Source: Ophiostoma sp. CBS 140.51
Taxonomy: Eukaryota; Ascomycota; Sordariomycetes; Ophiostomatales; Ophiostomataceae
Direction of reading: 5' to 3'
Assembly (NCBI GenBank): GCA_029298735.1
Contig: JANSLP010000067.1
Span: forward strand, 62,001 to 126,000
Length of the DNA: 64,000 bases
Part shown: positions 1 through 11,991 of the stretch, piece after piece
How positions within the stretch are numbered: the stretch's first letter is position 1
Layout: each line of letters opens with the position of its first letter
Notes under the pieces: model-generated
Databases searched by the model: none
What the model was told of the DNA's origin: nothing
The model's input: only the letters and a program-made list of their open reading frames with translations
Translations under genes and position numbers: made by a program

Positions 1-1037
1 TGGGCCAGCTGGATGCGCGCATCGGGTTCATTGGGAATGAGCGGCTCGACGGACTGTGAGGCCACGTCCAAAACAAAATAGGACGCCGTCTTGGAGTGCC
101 GCCAGTTGGATTTTGTGTTGACGCCGAGCAGCACCTTGGCCATGTTGACGCTGGGAGATGTGGTGCTGATGACGTAGCGCGTGGAGCCGTAATCAAACGC
201 GGCGTCCTTGATGAGTGTGCGGCTGTTGGTATGGTCGGCTGCGCCAGCGGGCAAGCTGCGCACATCCTCGGCGGCCAGAAACACTTTACCGGGCACGTCG
301 CGGCTCGTCTCGAGCAGCAGACCGTCCTCGCCATTGGGCCCACCCACCCACTGGATGCTGGCGCGTTTGGGCGCAAAGTAGCCCTCGGCCAGCTGGCTGC
401 GCGTAATCTTCTTCAAGTTGCCGTGCGAAGTTGTGGCCAGGGGGTCGTGTTCAAAGGACGAGCCGTGCAGGTAGGAGTGGTGCGACACATAGATGACGAG
501 TCCGCCGAGCCATGCGAGACCGACGACGGCCGTAAAGATGAGGACCCAGCGGCGCAGTTTCGGGTCCATCTTGGTGTAGCGGCCATTCTTGGAGTAGGGG
601 GAGGGATTGTCCGTATCCTCAGGGCCATCTCGACGGTTTGAGTTTGCAGTATTGTTACTCCCACTGGCACCTAGAAAGGGTCCCGTCTCGAGATCATAGT
701 CGGCACTGTTCTCGTCCTTGAGCGGGTCGTCATCGTCAAAGTCGGACAGCCGGTCGCGACGGGCGCTGCCGAGGTCGCCGTTGTTTACGACATCTCGTCC
801 CGATGGGCTGCCTTTGCGTGAGGACCCGGACGCATTGGCCGTTGACGACTCAATATCGGCGCGCTCGTTAATGCGCTCGAGGATGAGGCTGGTTGTGGAG
901 ACGGACGACTGAGACTCGTGCGACATGCGGCGGCTGTGGCCGTTTGTGTTGGTATCTTCGTCATCGTCGGCGAAAAAGGGCGGTGTCAACGACGAGGCGT
1001 CGGCCGGCGGCGGCGGGGAGAGCGGTCGTGCAGCCAT
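1..1037 (-). CDS. dapB: Dipeptidyl aminopeptidase B, N-terminal part (runs off the window)
   Basis: Type II membrane serine exopeptidase of the DPP IV family that removes X-Ala and X-Pro dipeptides, normally in the vacuole membrane. The first 345 codons are present and open without interruption. A Ser/Asp-rich cytosolic tail (RMSHESQSSVSTTSLILERI at about 38-57) precedes one membrane segment (WVLIFTAVVGLAWLGGLVIY, about 178-197), then the start of the lumenal beta-propeller (KVLLGVNTKSNWRHS, then SYFVLDV). This order is diagnostic of DAPB. The catalytic alpha/beta-hydrolase domain with the Ser-Asp-His triad lies outside the window to the left. The start is the first ATG of the frame and gives the usual tail length. 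The Golgi enzyme Ste13, which trims yeast alpha factor, belongs to the same family; sequence alone does not separate vacuolar from Golgi location here. Confidence 0.93.
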   Translation of the reverse strand, partial: MAARPLSPPPPADASSLTPPFFADDDEDTNTNGHSRRMSHESQSSVSTTSLILERINERADIESSTANASGSSRKGSPSGRDVVNNGDLGSARRDRLSDFDDDDPLKDENSADYDLETGPFLGASGSNNTANSNRRDGPEDTDNPSPYSKNGRYTKMDPKLRRWVLIFTAVVGLAWLGGLVIYVSHHSYLHGSSFEHDPLATTSHGNLKKITRSQLAEGYFAPKRASIQWVGGPNGEDGLLLETSRDVPGKVFLAAEDVRSLPAGAADHTNSRTLIKDAAFDYGSTRYVISTTSPSVNMAKVLLGVNTKSNWRHSKTASYFVLDVASQSVEPLIPNEPDARIQLA

Positions 1038-2613
1038 GTTGGGGAGTTCAGGAGTGTTCGTGAGGGAGGAGGAGCAGTGTCGTGAATGTCGTGAACGTTG
1101 AGGCCCTGATATCAAGGGCTGGAGGGCTTGAGGTTCGAAGGCGTGGAGTTCGTCGGCTGTCGTTTCGTGTCACCGTGTCAGACAAGACATGGCTTGGTTC
1201 GCTTGCCTGGCGATGTCTCACTCTGGTCGAGGTCAAAGGAGAAGGGCAGAGAGAGTACCTGGCCTGCAAAGAGACACCTTGCTGTCTTCCAGAAGCAGAA
1301 GAAAATGACAGCACAAATCAAGGGAGAAGGACAGGGAGAGCAGGGCAATTGGAAACGATTGACGGAAAGCAGATTCAACTGTCAAATTCAAAGTCCAACG
1401 AAAGAAAAAGAGGCCAGCCTCTTTGGTTGCCTGCGGGCGGATTGGGTGTAGTGTCGCAAGGAGGTGTCTGTGTGTTGTGTCGTTCTATCGTCTATTGACT
1501 CTGTCGTCTGTTGTCGTTTTTGAGATACACTTTTCGAGAGCTATTGAGCACCCGATTGGGAAGCACTGAAAAGAGAGTTGAAAGGAAAGAGTGTTGGCTG
1601 TCAAAGGGAGGCTCGGGAAGGAAAGAACGACGGCTCAGTTGGCTGACACGAGTCGCGACGTTGGCTTGTTGGCTCCTTTGGCAGGAGATACGACCTTGAG
1701 AGTGCCCCTGGAACTGTTGAACTGTTTCCGGCCGCCCTGTTGCCCGTTTCGTCATCTGCCGCCAAGAAGCCCAAGGTCTGGGCCTATTAACTGGTCCTAT
1801 CAACGGCGCGCTGGAAAGGCGTTATTGGGTGGAGACCTGTAGGGAGAGCAGGAGGCTAATTCGGCGAAGGGGTAATTACACTGGCAGCTTCACATGCAGC
1901 TACCAGTACTAAGCCAATTGCGGCGCAGCATCGAGAAGAAGGTCCGTCGGAGTGGAAGCATCACACCATATCTGTGGAACCTTTACATCTACGACATACG
2001 AGCACGAACATCACATCTGGCACAGTTCTTTATGAAGTATGATTAAAATTCTGAACTTAGCTATGGTACATGAAAACCGAAACGCAGAAAACAGAAAAGA
2101 AAGGGTAGAAGTTTTGAGGTCGCGTGTTTTATTTGGGATGATCGAGACAGAAACATTTCCACCACCTCACGCCGTTGGGTAAAATAGTCACATAGAATGA
2201 GAAGAAATAAGGAAAACAGATAAAATCAAAACGCAAAAAAGACAGAAAAAAGCAAACAAAAAAAAGCAGCACAGAAACACCCCTCGTTCTTCGAAATTAT
2301 ACAAACCGTTCTTTTCGTCCTTTTCTTCTTCTTCTTCTTCTCCAGCCAACCATCACCACCAGTTGGTGCTGGCAGCAACTGGTTGTGGTTGCGGTTGCGG
2401 CTGCGGTTTATGCATGGCCGACAGAGCTGCCACATACTGATATGAAACGTGCCATATCGGTGGTGCAGCAGCACCGCCGCACGGCTGGATATAAGAGGCA
2501 GGATGAGGGGTGGGCGTGATGATGGGAGTGGAAGTGGGAGTAGTAGCGGTGGTGGTCGTCGTCATGGGGGGTGTCATTATTGGTGTTAACATGGGGCTAG
2601 CCGAAGTCTGCCT
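1038..2613. other. Intergenic: dapB 5' flank and clathrin 3' flank
   Basis: No gene is supported here. The dapB-proximal half has no obvious TATA. The clathrin-proximal part (about 2330-2600) has short repeats (CTT runs, GGTTGC and GTGG units) that would fall in the clathrin 3' UTR. The clathrin frame stays open after its stop down to 2353; see findings. Confidence 0.6.
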
Positions 2614-5600
2614 CTAGAACCCGAATCCGGTGGGCTGCGGCGCAAAGCCGTTAGCACCTGCAAATGGTGCCGGCGACGCACGGCCGACACTGCCACCAGC
2701 GCCCGTAGGCCCGGCCGTGATCATAAGACGGTTGCCTCCCAGGATCGGCGTGTTGTCCTCCACCTTCTCCTGCTCCTTCTCCTTGGCCTTGCGCTCCTCG
2801 TTGTCCGCCTTGAGCACCGCCAGCTCCTTGGTCTGCTGTGCCAGCAGGTTGATCAGGTACGGCATCGTGAAGTCTGTCAGGCCGTGGCGCCACGACAGCT
2901 CCAGCACGACGTCGGGGCGGATCAGCTCGTGGCACGCGTACAGCATGCCCACGTAGCACTCGCGGTTGCCCGTGTCCACAAAGTAGCGGAGCAGCTCCTC
3001 GACGACCTCGCTCTTGCCAGAGATGGCGGCCGTCTCAACAGCGTCCTTCCACAGCTTGTCCTGCTTCGAGAGCGCAATCGACTTCTCCCACCGCTTGTTC
3101 TTGCGGTAGATGTTCGCGGCAATCTGGCGGAAGAAGACCAAGTCGTGCTTTTCAAGACGCGACGCCAGGTCGACAGGGTCGTAGTTGTCGTAGTTCTCGA
3201 CCGAGTCGCGGAGTGTCTTATAGTCCTCCTCCTCAATTAGCAGGTCGTTGATCGCGTCGTTGACGGCCCGCTTGTTCTGCGACTGCACGTTGAGCAGGAA
3301 CGGCTTGATCAGCGGCAGGTTGTCCGACTTCTGGAACATCCGGACAACACGGTTGACGTCAATGCGGGGCGTCAGCACCTGCAGCAGGTCCGTAATCAGA
3401 GACGGGTGCTGCTCCAGGTAGAAGTTGATGGCCTTATAGTAGATCTCCAGGTTGGCGACCTTGACCACAATCTCCTTGAACTGCTGGTGCTCCCACGAGT
3501 TCTCCGGGCGCTCAATGACTGCCAGAGCGGCGTTGTCAAACTCGTCGTAGTGGTAGTAGCAGAAAATCAGCTCAGGCCACAGGTTGGCCTCCTCGCAGGC
3601 ACGGATCATCTTGGGCAGGTTCATGCGGCTCCAGAACAGCTTCAGGTGCTCCATCAGGCGGTCAGGCGTGTATCTCGACAGAGCAATGCCCAGCTCCGTG
3701 AACATGGCCATGTGTGCGCGCTCCAGACCCAGACCCTGCTCGAGCAGGTTGATCAGCTCGTCAAAGTAGCCGTTACGCTCGTACTGCTTGACAAGCTGCT
3801 GCAGCTGGTCGGCGTCGATAATCAGGTTCAGACCGCAGATCAGCGCAAGACGGAACTCCTTCTTCTCCACGCAGGCCTCGTGCACCTCGCGCCACACCTT
3901 GATGTTGTTGGCCTTGCGGGCGGCCTCGACGGCAGCCTGGTAGTCACCGAGGTGCACCAGCGTCGTCGCGAGCTTGGCCCAGTTAGAGATGCTCGAGAAG
4001 AAGATCTTGGCAGCCTCAAAGAGACCCTCGGCGTACGCCTTGTCACCAGACTCCTCAATGTTGGCGACGTTTGTGCTGCGCAGGAAGTCCTCGAGCTCGG
4101 GCAGGTTGTCCAGGCGAGCGTAGCAGAAGGCAAGCGCGGTGTCAATGGCAGGCTCGCGCAGAGTCTTGCGGGACATCAGCAGGTACTTGACAAGCTCCTC
4201 GTTCTTGCCGGCATGGGTGGCAGTCTCAATGACCTCCTCGTAATTTTTGGGGTCCTGAGCCTTGATGTACGAGTCAATCGAGTCGCTGACACGCAGACCG
4301 TCAAGCTGGGCCTTGGCGACACGGCTCCAGACCTCGGGGGTGTCGACCTCCTCGGCGTAGGCCTGGGCACGGTCGATGCTAACAACGTGCTCGACAAGAA
4401 CGTTGACGGCGCTGGCGCTGTCGTTGATCTTTTTGAAGATCTCAAAGGCCTCCTCATACAGACCGACGTTGATACAGGCTGCCGAGATCTCCTGCGGGTC
4501 AAAGGCATCCAGCTTGTGGATGTAGTCCATGACACGGGCCTTGTCGGCCGTGGTGGCCGTAAACAGCAGCAGATTCTGCAGGCTCTGGTTGTCGCTGAAG
4601 GGGGACGGCTCCAGAACAATCTTCTCGAGAAGCTCAATAAGCTCGGCGGGCAGATCGGCCTTGAGGAAGCAGGCAACCGCCTCCGACACCTTGGTGGGGT
4701 CAGTGCACTCGGGAACGGCCGTGGAGATAACCTGGTCGATGACCGAGCGGCGGTGGATGTTGTTCTCGCTCAGGACGAAGCCCCACAGCTCACGGTCGGC
4801 ACGCTCAAGCAGGTAGCGGGCCTGGGCGCGGTACATGGAGTTCTCGTTGGTGACGTTGACGAGTTCAAGGTCGTTCTGGCCCTTGCTGTAGGCAATGTAG
4901 GCCAGGTTGGGGTCGCGCTTCTCGCAGTACTTGCCGACGGACAGGGTGTCGTACTGGTCGTTCTCCTTGAGGAACTTCTCCGGGTTGTTGTTGGAGTCAA
5001 TGTAGATCTTGGCAAGCGCGTTGTAGATGGCCTGGTCGTGGTTGCCAGCAGCTAGAGCAGACTCAAGGAAGGGCAGCAGCAGCTTGAGACGGTTGCGCGA
5101 CTCAACCTCGGAAACCAGCTGGTCGATGGGGATCGGGCCAGGCTGGACGGAGGCGAGCAGGTTCTTGATGATGTTCTCGTCACAGTCAACATCGAGCAAA
5201 CCGCCGATGACGGCAGGCGTCCGCGAGGGGTTGATGCGCTGAACATAGGCCTCAATCGACTGGAACTGCTGGTTCTGGTACAGGAAGAGGATCAGGTCGT
5301 GAACCAGGTTGAAGCGGTCGCAGACAATGATCAGCGGAAGCTGGTCCTGCAGCTTGGCCTCCTTGAGGAAGTTCTTGACCTTCTCGGCGTTGTAGTGGTT
5401 GCTCTCACGGCAGATGCGCTCAACCTCCTGGAACTGGCCCATCTTGGTGGCGGCCTCAATGTACTTGAAGTGCACCTCGGGGTCTTCAGACAGGTTGACA
5501 ATGCTGCCCAGGTAGTAGTACAGACCCTCAGAGGTCTTGTACTTCTCGAACAGGTCGACCAGGTTCTGGGGGCCCAGGAGATCCGAGTACTTGGTGGCAA

Positions 5601-7994
5601 TCTGGACAACCGACTGGAGGTTCTGGCGGATGTTGTGCTTCATCATGGCGTCAAGGCAGTCCAGGGACTGCTCAACAGAGAGCTTGCCGAAGAAGGTGGT
5701 GAGCCACTCCGGGTCGAAGTCGGCCGTGCCGGGGACGTTGATAACGACACGCTTGACGGCAGCGGGGTCCTCGTACAGGTCCAGAGCCCAGCGGAAGAGA
5801 CCGGCCTGCTCGCACAGCTTGGCAATGTGTGCCTTGTCAAAGTGCGTGAACATCTGGTTACTGAGGATGGCATCGGCGACCTGGGGAGCGTTCAGCAGGT
5901 TCATCTCCAGCAGACGGGTCTGGAGGTGGGCCTGCTCGGGGCGGTTCTCTTTCAGGGCGTCAATCAGGAAGGCAGTGACCTGCGGCAGCAGGCTCTGCGA
6001 CTGGAAGACGTCGACGGCGCGCTCGAGGTCAATCAGGGGGCCACCCTCGTTGTTGGCCAGCATGGTGGCGAACTCGACGGCCTTGTCGGGGTTGGCACGA
6101 GCAACATGCTGCAGGAGCTGCATGTAGTCGGGAGTGTAGCCGGCCTTCGTGGCATAGGGAATGATCTCGTTAAAACGGTTAGCCTGGGCCAGAGAGGCGA
6201 CGACCTTGTGGGGCACGTTGGCCTTGAGGTAGATGCGCAGAGCCAGGGCCAGATCCAGCGGCCGAACCATATCACCGAGCTGCTCCGAGGCGAACAGCTT
6301 GTCCTCCTTGGCCCACTTCTCGAGAAGTTCGGTGCGCTTCTGGGCGACAACGGGCTGAGCCAGCTCCAGAGTCTCGGTCATGTTCAGGCCTCCCTTGTCA
6401 AGAAGCAGACCAAAGTACTGCAGGATGTATGACATCTGGCCGGGCTGCTGGGGAAGACGCTTGAACTTCTCAATGGTCTCCGAGGTGCGCAGGAAGCCCT
6501 GGGGCGAGTTGGCAGCGACGCGCGCAGCCTCGACGTAGTTGCCCGCGTTGAAGAGCTGCTCGAATTGGCGGCCGTACAACTGCTCGGCGCCAGGGAGGTC
6601 GCCCCGGGAGGCAATCTTAATTGCCAACTCAGTGTTGGCAGGGTTCTGCAGGAGGTAGGGGATGATGGTCGTCTCGTCAACCTTGACAGACAGGGTCTGA
6701 CCTTTGCGGTTGATACCAACAACGCCAGTCGACTCGCTGTCAATGCACGACACGAAGATGGTCTCGCTGGACATGCGGTTCATGAAGATGCACGTGCCCG
6801 TCTCGATGTCGTACAGGTGGATGAAACCGTACTTTGTGATCAGGTAAATAATGCCGTACTTCTGGGAGACCTGGACGGCAACCGGGAAGTCGTTGACGGC
6901 CTCAGCCGGGAAGTAGACATCGACAGCCTTCTTGGGGAAGGCAGGGTTGGCATCGGGCTTGTCGATCTCGACAATGTGCAGCTTCGCGGCGGAGGCAGTG
7001 CGGACAGCGAAGACGAACAGCTTGGAGATCTGGGGAGCACCATCCATCTGGTATGTGGCGAATGAAGCGGCGTGGCCCTCGATGGCCTGGCTGACACCAC
7101 GCTCCTTGGAGTAGAGCTGGATGGAGCCAACAACACGGCCCTGCTGCTGCGAGATGCCGACGACGGCCATCCATTTGCTGTCGGCGTCGATGCGGTAGTT
7201 GATGATCTGGCAGGCCTGTGGGAGAGGAAAGCAGTGGGGTTAGTTTATTGTGGGCTCCATTTCAGACCACGGTAGCCGAGAGAAAGCCAAGCTTCAGCTT
7301 AAAGTGACCGAAAATCGAATGTCACGAAATAAATATGTCATGTGAGGGAAAGCTTACGCTCATCGCGGCATTCCGCTTGAAGACCTCCACGGGGGCCTTG
7401 TTCGACTCAAAGACGTCCCAGTGGTGCACGCCAGTCTCGGTGACGAGGCCAATGGTGGCCTCGCTGATCCACTTCCAGTAGACGACGTCCTCGTTTGTGG
7501 TTGCCGAGTTCAACTTGGCCTTCTTCTCGAGGTCGAAGATCTGGAGTGTCCGGGACTGGGCCCGCAGGGCAATGACAGGACGCGACCAGTGCATGATGGC
7601 ACTGTCGGCCTTGATGCCACGGCGCATGACATTGCTGAGGTTCTGGAGGTCGACGATGACGACTTCGGGCGAAGCAGCCTCGTTCTTCTTCTCGCGGACG
7701 CAGACGTACCGATCGGACTCTAATGTCTGTAAAGAGGAGATGGTTAGCAGGGACGAAAAGAGGGCGAAGTTGGGTTGAAATTGAGCTGAAATTGAGCTGA
7801 GGCGAGACAGAAGAAAGAGGCCAGATAAGATTGGCCACCCCTCTCCCAAGCTCGCCAAACAACAGGAATCAACGCCCAAAACGCGTCGCAATATGAGAAG
7901 GACGCACGCAAGAGTTGAAGCCGATGGCCTGGCTGTCGATACCGATCGAAGTGAGCTGGACGATCTCGCCCAGCTTGATGGGTAGCGGTGCCAT
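2614..7994 (-). CDS. CHC1: Clathrin heavy chain
   Basis: Scaffold subunit of the clathrin triskelion, used for endocytosis and trans-Golgi vesicle budding. Three exons on the minus strand: 7908-7994, 7358-7726 and 2614-7215, giving 1685 residues (human is 1675). Introns are 181 nt (donor GTGCGT, acceptor TTTACAG) and 142 nt (donor GTAAGC, acceptor CCCACAG, branch CTAAC). The product starts MAPLPIKLGEIVQLTSIGID, followed by the beta-propeller (MHWSRPVIALRAQSRTLQIF; GHAASFATY) over about the first 350 residues, then alpha-helical clathrin repeats to about 1600 and a Gly/Pro-rich end, PTGFGF. Phases across both introns restore conserved residues (FNSC/TLESD and AAMS/ACQIINYR), so the model is firm. 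Codon bias is strong, as expected for an abundant protein, and it creates long meaningless antisense frames. Confidence 0.97.
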
Positions 7995-10322
7995 GGTTGG
8001 TGGCTGTGTGAGGGAGACAAGCTCTCAATTCAAGCTAACGAAAACAAGAGGGCGCGGTGATGCGCTGGCTAGGGCGATGGAGCTCGCCGTCAATGGATGT
8101 TGAAAAGAAAGAGGATGTTCGAGTCGACGACAGAGGGATTGGGGGATCGCGAGATCGACAAGAACCTGATGTTGCGTCGAGAAGGCAAGCTTGCTTCAGG
8201 AACGAAAAAGGAGAGAAAGGGGAGGTAATCCACGAAAACCGTTAGCTTCCCGCACAAGCGGGAAATAGGCGGCAGGGGGAGATACGAAATGAATAAGGAG
8301 CGAAGGGAAGCAATGAAGTAATTATTGACACAGTCAAGAAGTGAAGAAAGATGCGAAAGATGCAGAAAGCAGAGAAGAGATGGGCCTCTTAATGGTGGGT
8401 GGAAGATGGATAGAGGCTCGGATGCGATGGGATGTGAGGAGGGAGAGAAGAGAGAAGGAGGGAAATTTGGGGCCTGGAGACGTCTGGCGAGGGAAAAGGC
8501 GAAATTGGGTTGCTCCAGTGCCTTGAGTGTACCGTATCCTCTTCTGATTCCAAGGAGGAAGGACCGACCTAGGGCGTTCTAGGGGGCGCGACACGCTGTG
8601 TTCCTTCCCTGTGCCTGTTGGCCGTTGGCGTTTGTTGTGTTTAGCGTTTTTGGTGCCTTTTGGTGCTCGTTTTGGTGCTGGTTGCAGCTTGGTTGGCCTG
8701 TGCACGGGCCATTCAGGGGTGAATAAGCGGTAGCTCAGCTGTCACGTGCAAGGAGTAAGATTAGGTTTCTTCAGGAGAAGCAGGCAGGAACACGCAGAAG
8801 AATGCGCCGAACAAAGCAGGAACGAACGCGCACGCCCCAATTGAGGCCAGATAGCTCCTGAGCTTCCCTGTCTCACAGTCTCACAGCGCTGCAAAATTCG
8901 CACAAGACTGCAGCCTGCTGTTACTTTCGTCCTGAGCTCGAATGCTTGACACACTTCACTTCTTTGACATTTACACATTGGCAAACATTATTCACTGCCT
9001 TTCAGACCCCTCTGTGCGCTTCTCTGCCCAGCGCATCCCAAACATTCTGCGGCAAACCGGGAGTTTAGGCAGCGACAAACCGGGAAGGAGCAGTTCTCAG
9101 GCGCGGCTTCGTGCAGAAAGTGACGCAACAGCTGTTTCTAAATTCCGGTGACGCGTCACGTGTTAAAAAGGTGGTCTAGAGCGGCAGAAAATAGATCGTC
9201 CACAATTATGAAATCAGAAAAGGTGAAGAAATGGAAATGCTGTATGTTTTGCGCAGGGGCTCTGCGCAAACATATGACGTTTGGCTATGTTTCTGGAACG
9301 AGCCTTTGGCAGCTCTAGAGTGCAAACTACGATGCAAGGTGCGAATGTGTTACGAGCGTGTTGGCATCTGAGGCATATTGGACAACCTCAAGATCGAAAG
9401 ATAAAAATTGGTGCGCGGCAAAAAGAGCGACGACACCCTCCTAGAGGCACGAACAATAGGAAGAAAGCCATCGTGTGTGGCCGTGGTATGTTCGAATTGG
9501 AGGGCACCGTATGCTTCTATGCATCGGTCGATCGGTCGATGTTGGTTGGGCTTTGTCGTCCAAATCGATTTCGTCTTGTTGTTTCGTTTGCTGATCGGCC
9601 GCACTTGTCGTTGACAGCAACGCCACTGCCAACGCTGCCCGTCGATCGTATTCACATTTTAAAGTCGCTATCCTGCATGCGCAAGTGAAGGAATGTTTGC
9701 TCAATCATTGCGACCCTTCCCACCGCCCAAAAGAGGACAGGGAAGCGCCGCACCCAAGATTGTTCAAAAGGGTTGTTCTCCGTTTTTTGAAAAAGAGATA
9801 GGAAAATGTCCTGGGAGCAACTAAGAGCTTCCCGAAAGAAGCCCCAAGGTCCTCGTTCCCCCAATAAGTCATCGATTTCGTGAACGTGTAATAATTGCGT
9901 TGTTCATGAAGAAGAAAAAAGAAGAAAAAGAAGGAAGAGAAAATTTAGGCGAGCCCCAAACGAAATATATGGTTCTCGCCAAAAAAATTAGAGTGGGGCG
10001 GCAGCTGGCAAGTCTGCCTCAGGCAAACTTTTCACAGCTCGCAGCTACCTGCCAGGAGTACGTACCGACCACTGCCAGACCTGGCCGAGCCCACAGGCGC
10101 GCCAGGACCTCCTTAAAAAGGGAAAGTGGGGCGCCTGCAAGTGACGCGGGCATCAACGGCTTTCCCTCAACCGGCACTTTCCCAGCTTGTGACTGACAGC
10201 TACAAAGACGCAAGCTTCCCCGTGAAACCAAACCACGACACAAACTTCTTTCTTGTACATCGTCAACCGACCCTGTCACTGACATCTCCTCTCTACAACA
10301 CATCTACTCAAACCCCCTGACA
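7995..10322. other. Intergenic, divergent promoters of clathrin and the CCDC90-like gene
   Basis: About 2.3 kb with no recognisable gene. It holds a purine-rich run on the plus strand at about 8320-8480 (CT-rich for clathrin), a compound ACGCGT+CACGTG site at 9151-9162, a small TCGATCGG tandem near 9525-9545, and a GAA-rich run at 9908-9940. The ACGCGT and CACGTG words resemble MBF-type and bHLH (Cbf1-type) sites, but function is not shown. Confidence 0.5.
9151..9162. promoter_or_regulatory. Adjacent ACGCGT and CACGTG boxes
   Basis: The sequence reads ACGCGTCACGTG, an MCB-like hexamer directly abutting an E-box. It lies about 1.16 kb upstream of both neighbouring start codons, which is far for a fungal promoter, so a role is speculative. 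Confidence 0.3.
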
Positions 10323-11108
10323 ATGGCTCTCCAACAATCCCTACCACGTTTTCTGCTGCCGCAGTTGAGCTGGACCGCGCCCCTGCGCCAGGCCCATGCA
10401 AAGCCCATGCTTTTCCGTCTGGCCGCAACCACGGCCGCCTTTTCGACGACGACATCCAGCTGCTGTCCGGCGCCACAAAGAAGACAGACTGTCAAATCGG
10501 CACCTTCTTTTTCTCCTTCCAGTCTCCTCGCCCGTCGCGCATTCCATGCCTCGGCTGCGCGCCGCCGCGACCACCACTTTGACACCCTCAAGTTTGTGCA
10601 GCGCTTGCAGGACGATGGGTTCACAGAAGACCAGTCCGTGGCCATGATGAAGGTCCTCAACGATGTCATTGAGGAAAGCATCCAGAACCTGACGCGGACC
10701 ATGGTGCTGCGGGAAGACGCGGCCAAGGCGACGTACACGCAAAAGGTCGATTTCGCAAAGCTGCGGAGCGAGCTGCTGTCGGCGGACAGCACCGAGACAA
10801 ACACGACCCGGGCGGCGCACGAGCGGCTGGCCAACGACTTGGCCAAGTTCAACAGCCGGCTGCGGGACGAGGTGGGCCGTACACAGGCGAGCGTGCGGCT
10901 GGACTTGAACCTGGAGAAGGGCCGGATCCGGGAGGAGGCTGTTGGCCAGGAACTCAAGGTGAAGGAGACGGAGACCAAGATTGAACAAGAAGTGGCGGCG
11001 ATGCGGCAGCAGCTGGAGCAGGTCAAGTTCCAGACGCTGCAGTGGCTGATGGGTGTGTGCACGGGTTTCGCGGCGCTGTTGTTGGGTGCGTGGCGCTTGT
11101 TGATGTAA
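10323..11108 (+). CDS. Mitochondrial coiled-coil membrane protein, CCDC90/DUF1640 family (Fmp32/MCUR1-like)
   Basis: The product is 261 aa in one exon. Residues 1-70 are Arg/Ser/Thr-rich with few acids, as in a matrix-targeting presequence (MALQQSLPRFLLPQLSW). The family core starts at FDTLKFVQRLQDDGFTEDQS (about 82-101) and MMKVLNDVIEESIQNLT, continues as a long charged coiled coil (about 120-235), and ends with a hydrophobic helix LMGVCTGFAALLLGAWRLLM (about 242-261). This is the standard layout of the CCDC90 family (yeast Fmp32, human MCUR1 and CCDC90B), inner-membrane proteins linked to cytochrome oxidase or uniporter assembly. The start codon has CAAT upstream context (GACAATGG) after a CA-rich leader. 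The family assignment is firm; the specific function is not. Confidence 0.9.
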   Translation: MALQQSLPRFLLPQLSWTAPLRQAHAKPMLFRLAATTAAFSTTTSSCCPAPQRRQTVKSAPSFSPSSLLARRAFHASAARRRDHHFDTLKFVQRLQDDGFTEDQSVAMMKVLNDVIEESIQNLTRTMVLREDAAKATYTQKVDFAKLRSELLSADSTETNTTRAAHERLANDLAKFNSRLRDEVGRTQASVRLDLNLEKGRIREEAVGQELKVKETETKIEQEVAAMRQQLEQVKFQTLQWLMGVCTGFAALLLGAWRLLM

Positions 11109-11991
11109 GGGGGGTGATGGACAGGAAAGCGGTTATTTTGGGACGTACAAGGGAATTCAACATTGGAAATGTCATTTAATATGACACAAAGCACAATTAC
11201 GGGCATGGCGTTTTGATTTTGACACTTGGAATTTTGCATTTTATATCTAGGTCCTTGGAGACCAGAGTACATAGACATCCAAAAAGCTGCAAAGATCATG
11301 AAAAGACAAACATATCATGGGACAACAAAGTAAATGTGACTACAATGGACAGTAAAAGTAAGCGAACCTTGATATATAGGGTTGTCGGTATCTGAAAGTA
11401 AGCAGTTGCCTGCTCTTATGTAAAATGTGGGAGGGAGATATGTAAAAAGAGTGCGTTTTGCTATCTAGCAAAAGAAGCAGACGCCTGGGATATACAAGAA
11501 GACAAGCGACAAAGAAAAAGCCCAAAGGTCGCTCCCAGGTGACCAGGCCCATGGTTCAATGCCACAAGAAGAATATGCTGAAAAACCCGAAGGAGTAAAA
11601 AAGAGAAAAAAGAGAAAAACAAGAAGAACAGAGACAAGCCTGGAAAACGGAGGCAGTGCCGAAAAAGGGCAATAGGAAACACAAACGAAGAGGAAAATAG
11701 ACAGGAAAAGGCCTCTTAAAATATCCAAGCGAAGAGCGAATATGCAAAACCCCTGAATAGGTCGTCACCGTCTGCCAGACCATTTCTCTCCAACGACACT
11801 GGCCTCGAGGCCCAGTCACCACTTCTTGCGCTCCTTTTCCCCCGTTTCTCCCTTCGGTGCTGAGGATTTTGTAGATTTTGTCCGAAAAGACGAAACAAGC
11901 GCAGAGAAAGCAAAAAGTATATATGTCGTCATGTAGTTTTCGTCATGTTGTTGGTACACGGAGAGAGAACACCGACCCGGAAGCAGACAAT
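11109..11991. other. Intergenic between convergent genes
   Basis: About 880 nt between the ends of the CCDC90-like gene (+) and the pheromone gene (-). It is AT-richer than the coding DNA, with A/G-rich runs around 11590-11640. It should hold two 3' UTRs and polyadenylation regions. No gene seen. Confidence 0.6.

Noticed and set aside
3406..6432. Long plus-strand open frames (549 and 377 codons) antisense to clathrin
   Set aside because: They are Leu/Val/Gly-rich shadows produced by the third-position G/C bias of the clathrin gene and show no domain; the sense strand is unambiguous.
8715..8950. GCGGTAGCTCAG (tRNA A-box-like) and downstream GAGCTCGAATGC
   Set aside because: No cloverleaf can be drawn: acceptor and anticodon stems do not pair and the B-box match is poor.
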